This document shows, piece by piece, positions 61,690 through 64,000 of a stretch of 64,000 bases of DNA (position 1 is its first letter; each line of letters begins with the position of its first letter). This DNA comes from Chondrosia reniformis. Lineage: Eukaryota > Porifera > Demospongiae > Chondrillida > Chondrillidae. The notes beneath the pieces were generated by a model. It was not told where the DNA came from, did not search any database, and saw only the letters and a list, made by a program, of their open reading frames with translations. The position numbers were made by a program, and so were the translations under genes. The stretch spans positions 3,968,001 through 4,032,000 of the forward strand of contig OX359191.1 in assembly GCA_947172415.1 (NCBI GenBank), written 5' to 3'.

Positions 61690-64000
61690 GGTGTTTATAT
61701 ACAACTAGTGCATACATCTAGTATATACAAGTAGTACATAAAATTTGTAGGTACAACTAGTTCATAAATTAGTAACTAGTAAATATAATTAGTACATGTG
61801 ACTAGTACATACAACAAGGACATATAACTAGTAGATAAAACTTCTACATATAACTAGTACACACACGTATACCTAGTAAATGTAAGCAGTAAATACATCT
61901 AGTACATACAACTAGTACCTACAACTAGTACATACAACTAGTATCTAGTACATACAACTAGAACATACAACTAGTACATAGCTAGTACATACAACTAGTA
62001 TATATATACAACTAATACACAGAACTTGTACACACCATTAGCACATGCAACTACTACATACATCTAATACATACAACTAGTACCTAAAACTAGTAAATTA
62101 AGCTAGTTCTAGTACATACAACTAGTACAAACAACTAGTACTTTCAACTAGTACATATAACTAGTCCAAACATCTACTACATATAACTATTACATAAAAA
62201 TATAACTAGTTCAAATAAATAGTGCATCCACATAGTACATACAACTAGCACATAAACGTAGTAAATACAACTAAAAACTAGTAGATACAATTAGTATATA
62301 CATAAAATTAGTACATATAACTAGTACATACAACTGGTATATACATACAAGTAGTACATGCAACTAGTACATAAAATTAATAGGTACAACTACTTTATAC
62401 AACTAGTAACTAGTACATATAACTAGTACATGTGACTAGTACATAGAAGTAGTACATATACCTAGTACATACAAATATATATAGTACATATAAATAGTAC
62501 GTACAACTAGTATATATAACTAGTACAAACAACTATTACATACACCCAGTACATACTAATGTAACGAGTACATACAAGTAGTACATACAACTAGTACATA
62601 TAACTAGTACATATAAATAGTACATACAACTAGTACATACAACAATTACACAAAACTGGTACATACAACTAGTACATAAAACTAGTACATATGACCAGTA
62701 CATACACATAAAATTAGTACATAAATATAGTACATACCACTAGTACAGAAAACTAGTTCACACAAACAAACAAGTAGTTCATAGAACTAGGTCATTCCTA
62801 GTACCTAGTATAACTTGTACTACAACCTAAAATTAGTTCAAACATCTAGTACATACAACTAGTACATACAATTAGGCAATAGTACGTATAACTAGTACAC
62901 ACAACTAGTTCATACAACTAGTACATAAAACCAGTACATATAACTAGTACATAAAACAATTACCCACTACTTATACATTCAACTAGTACAAATAACAACT
63001 ACATTCGACTAGTACATACAAATAGTATTGCGTACGTACAACTAGTACATACAACTAGGACAAACAACTAGGACGTATAACTAGTACATACATCTACTAC
63101 ATAAAACTAATAAATACACATATACCTAGTTGTTATGAATAGTACATACAACTAGTACATACAGCTAGTGCACACAACTAGCACATATAACTAGTACACA
63201 AACATATTACCAGTAAATACACATATAACTGGCACATATAAATAGTACATACAAATTTTTCATACAATAACTACATACAACTAATACATACAACTATAAA
63301 ATAGTACATATAACTAGTTCATAGAACGAGTACATAATACTAGAACGTACAACTTGTATATACAACTAGTGCATAGCTATTATTTATAACTAGTATATAC
63401 ATACAACTTATACATACAACTGGTATATAACTGGTACATACAAGTAGTATATACAAATAGAACTAACAATTAGTACATACAACTATTACATACAACTTTT
63501 ACATACAGCTAGTACCTACAACTACTAAATAGAAGTAGGTCTAGTAAATAAAACTAGTCCATGCAACTTGTACCTACAACTGGTAAATATAACTAGTACT
63601 AGTCCACACAACTAGTACATACAACTAGTACTTGCAATTAGTACCTATAACTAATACACAATCTACCACATATAACTAATACAGAAAAATAAAACTAGTA
63701 CGTATAAATAGTACACACAAGTAGTTCAATCAACTACTAGTACATAGAACGTGTACAAAAAACTAGGACCTATAACTAGTACACACCTACTACATATAAT
63801 TAGTATATAAATATATAACTAGTACATATGAATAGTGCATCCATATAGTATATATCACTAGCACATTTAACTAGTTCATACAACTGTTATATACAAACAA
63901 CTAGTTCATACAACTAGTAATTACAATTAGGTCGTACAACTAGTTCACACAACTATTAACTAGTAAATATAACTAGTACATTCAACTAGAACATACAACT
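61690..64000 (-). repeat. 13-bp minisatellite array, reverse orientation
   Basis: The flip F to R lies at GTTGTATAAAACTGGTG, near 61680. The block runs to the window edge. Phrases match parts of 46-60 kb (for example GAACGAGTACATAATACTAG near 63325 and 58890). No genes are seen. Confidence 0.93.

Noticed and set aside
1..64000. CRISPR array or bacterial repeat system
   Set aside because: Repeats are contiguous 13-mers without unique spacers, no cas genes are present, and the introns and pogo elements are eukaryotic.
1..64000. CENP-B boxes in the satellite
   Set aside because: No TTCG-4N-A-2N-CGGG core was found by eye; TTCGACTAGTAC is the nearest and lacks CGGG.

Overview
This is eukaryotic, non-coding-rich DNA. 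The evidence is GT-AG introns, pogo/Tigger-type DNA transposons, MITE-like elements and a huge AT-rich minisatellite. The transposon families point to an invertebrate animal (for example sponge, cnidarian or mollusc), but the sequence alone does not fix the taxon. No intact host gene is visible; every recognisable protein relates to a mobile element and most are broken.

About 80% of the window is one 13-bp minisatellite, consensus GTACTAGTTGTAT, with point variants and small indels. It lies in blocks of alternating orientation. Forward (F, reads TAGTTGTATGTAC): 1-5920, 14619-20650, 27412-28320, 35577-40360, 60022-61685. Reverse (R, reads GTACATACAACTA): 5925-11226, 20655-21675, 23726-24176, 27291-27411, 28321-32154, 40365-60020, 61690-64000. 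Embedded in it are family A (five copies, about 275 or 385 bp), family B (four copies, about 760 bp, half of it ending in a 250-bp foldback), a 91-bp insert present twice, and two copies (C and C') of a 3.4-kb composite.

The architecture is nested palindromes. Composite C (11229-14616) is the centre of an about 12-kb palindrome (P1, 5.9-18.2 kb). C' (32157-35574) is the centre of a second (P2, 27.4-41.35 kb). All of 1-18.2 kb is in turn an inverted duplicate of about 28.3-46.1 kb, with a spacer at 18.2-28.3 kb. Marker differences between the four arms suggest that the palindrome formed first, was then copied in inverted orientation, and later underwent arm-to-arm gene conversion.

Composite C carries a pogo/Tigger-like DDD transposase (broken by stops and frameshifts) and, divergently transcribed across an 80-bp gap, a 114-residue HIRAN-domain ORF that sits between the terminal repeat and the transposase. 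Because of the palindrome each composite holds two HIRAN copies, one whole transposase pseudogene and one N-terminal transposase fragment. This transposase-HIRAN pairing is the best candidate for an undescribed system.

The P1/P2 spacer holds two other things. One is a 2-kb non-satellite island (21676-23725) with a three-exon remnant of a second DDE-transposase family. The other is a 5'-truncated Tigger/jerky-like element (24178-27290) that has itself been split by about 1.1 kb of nested hairpins and a mariner-type MITE.
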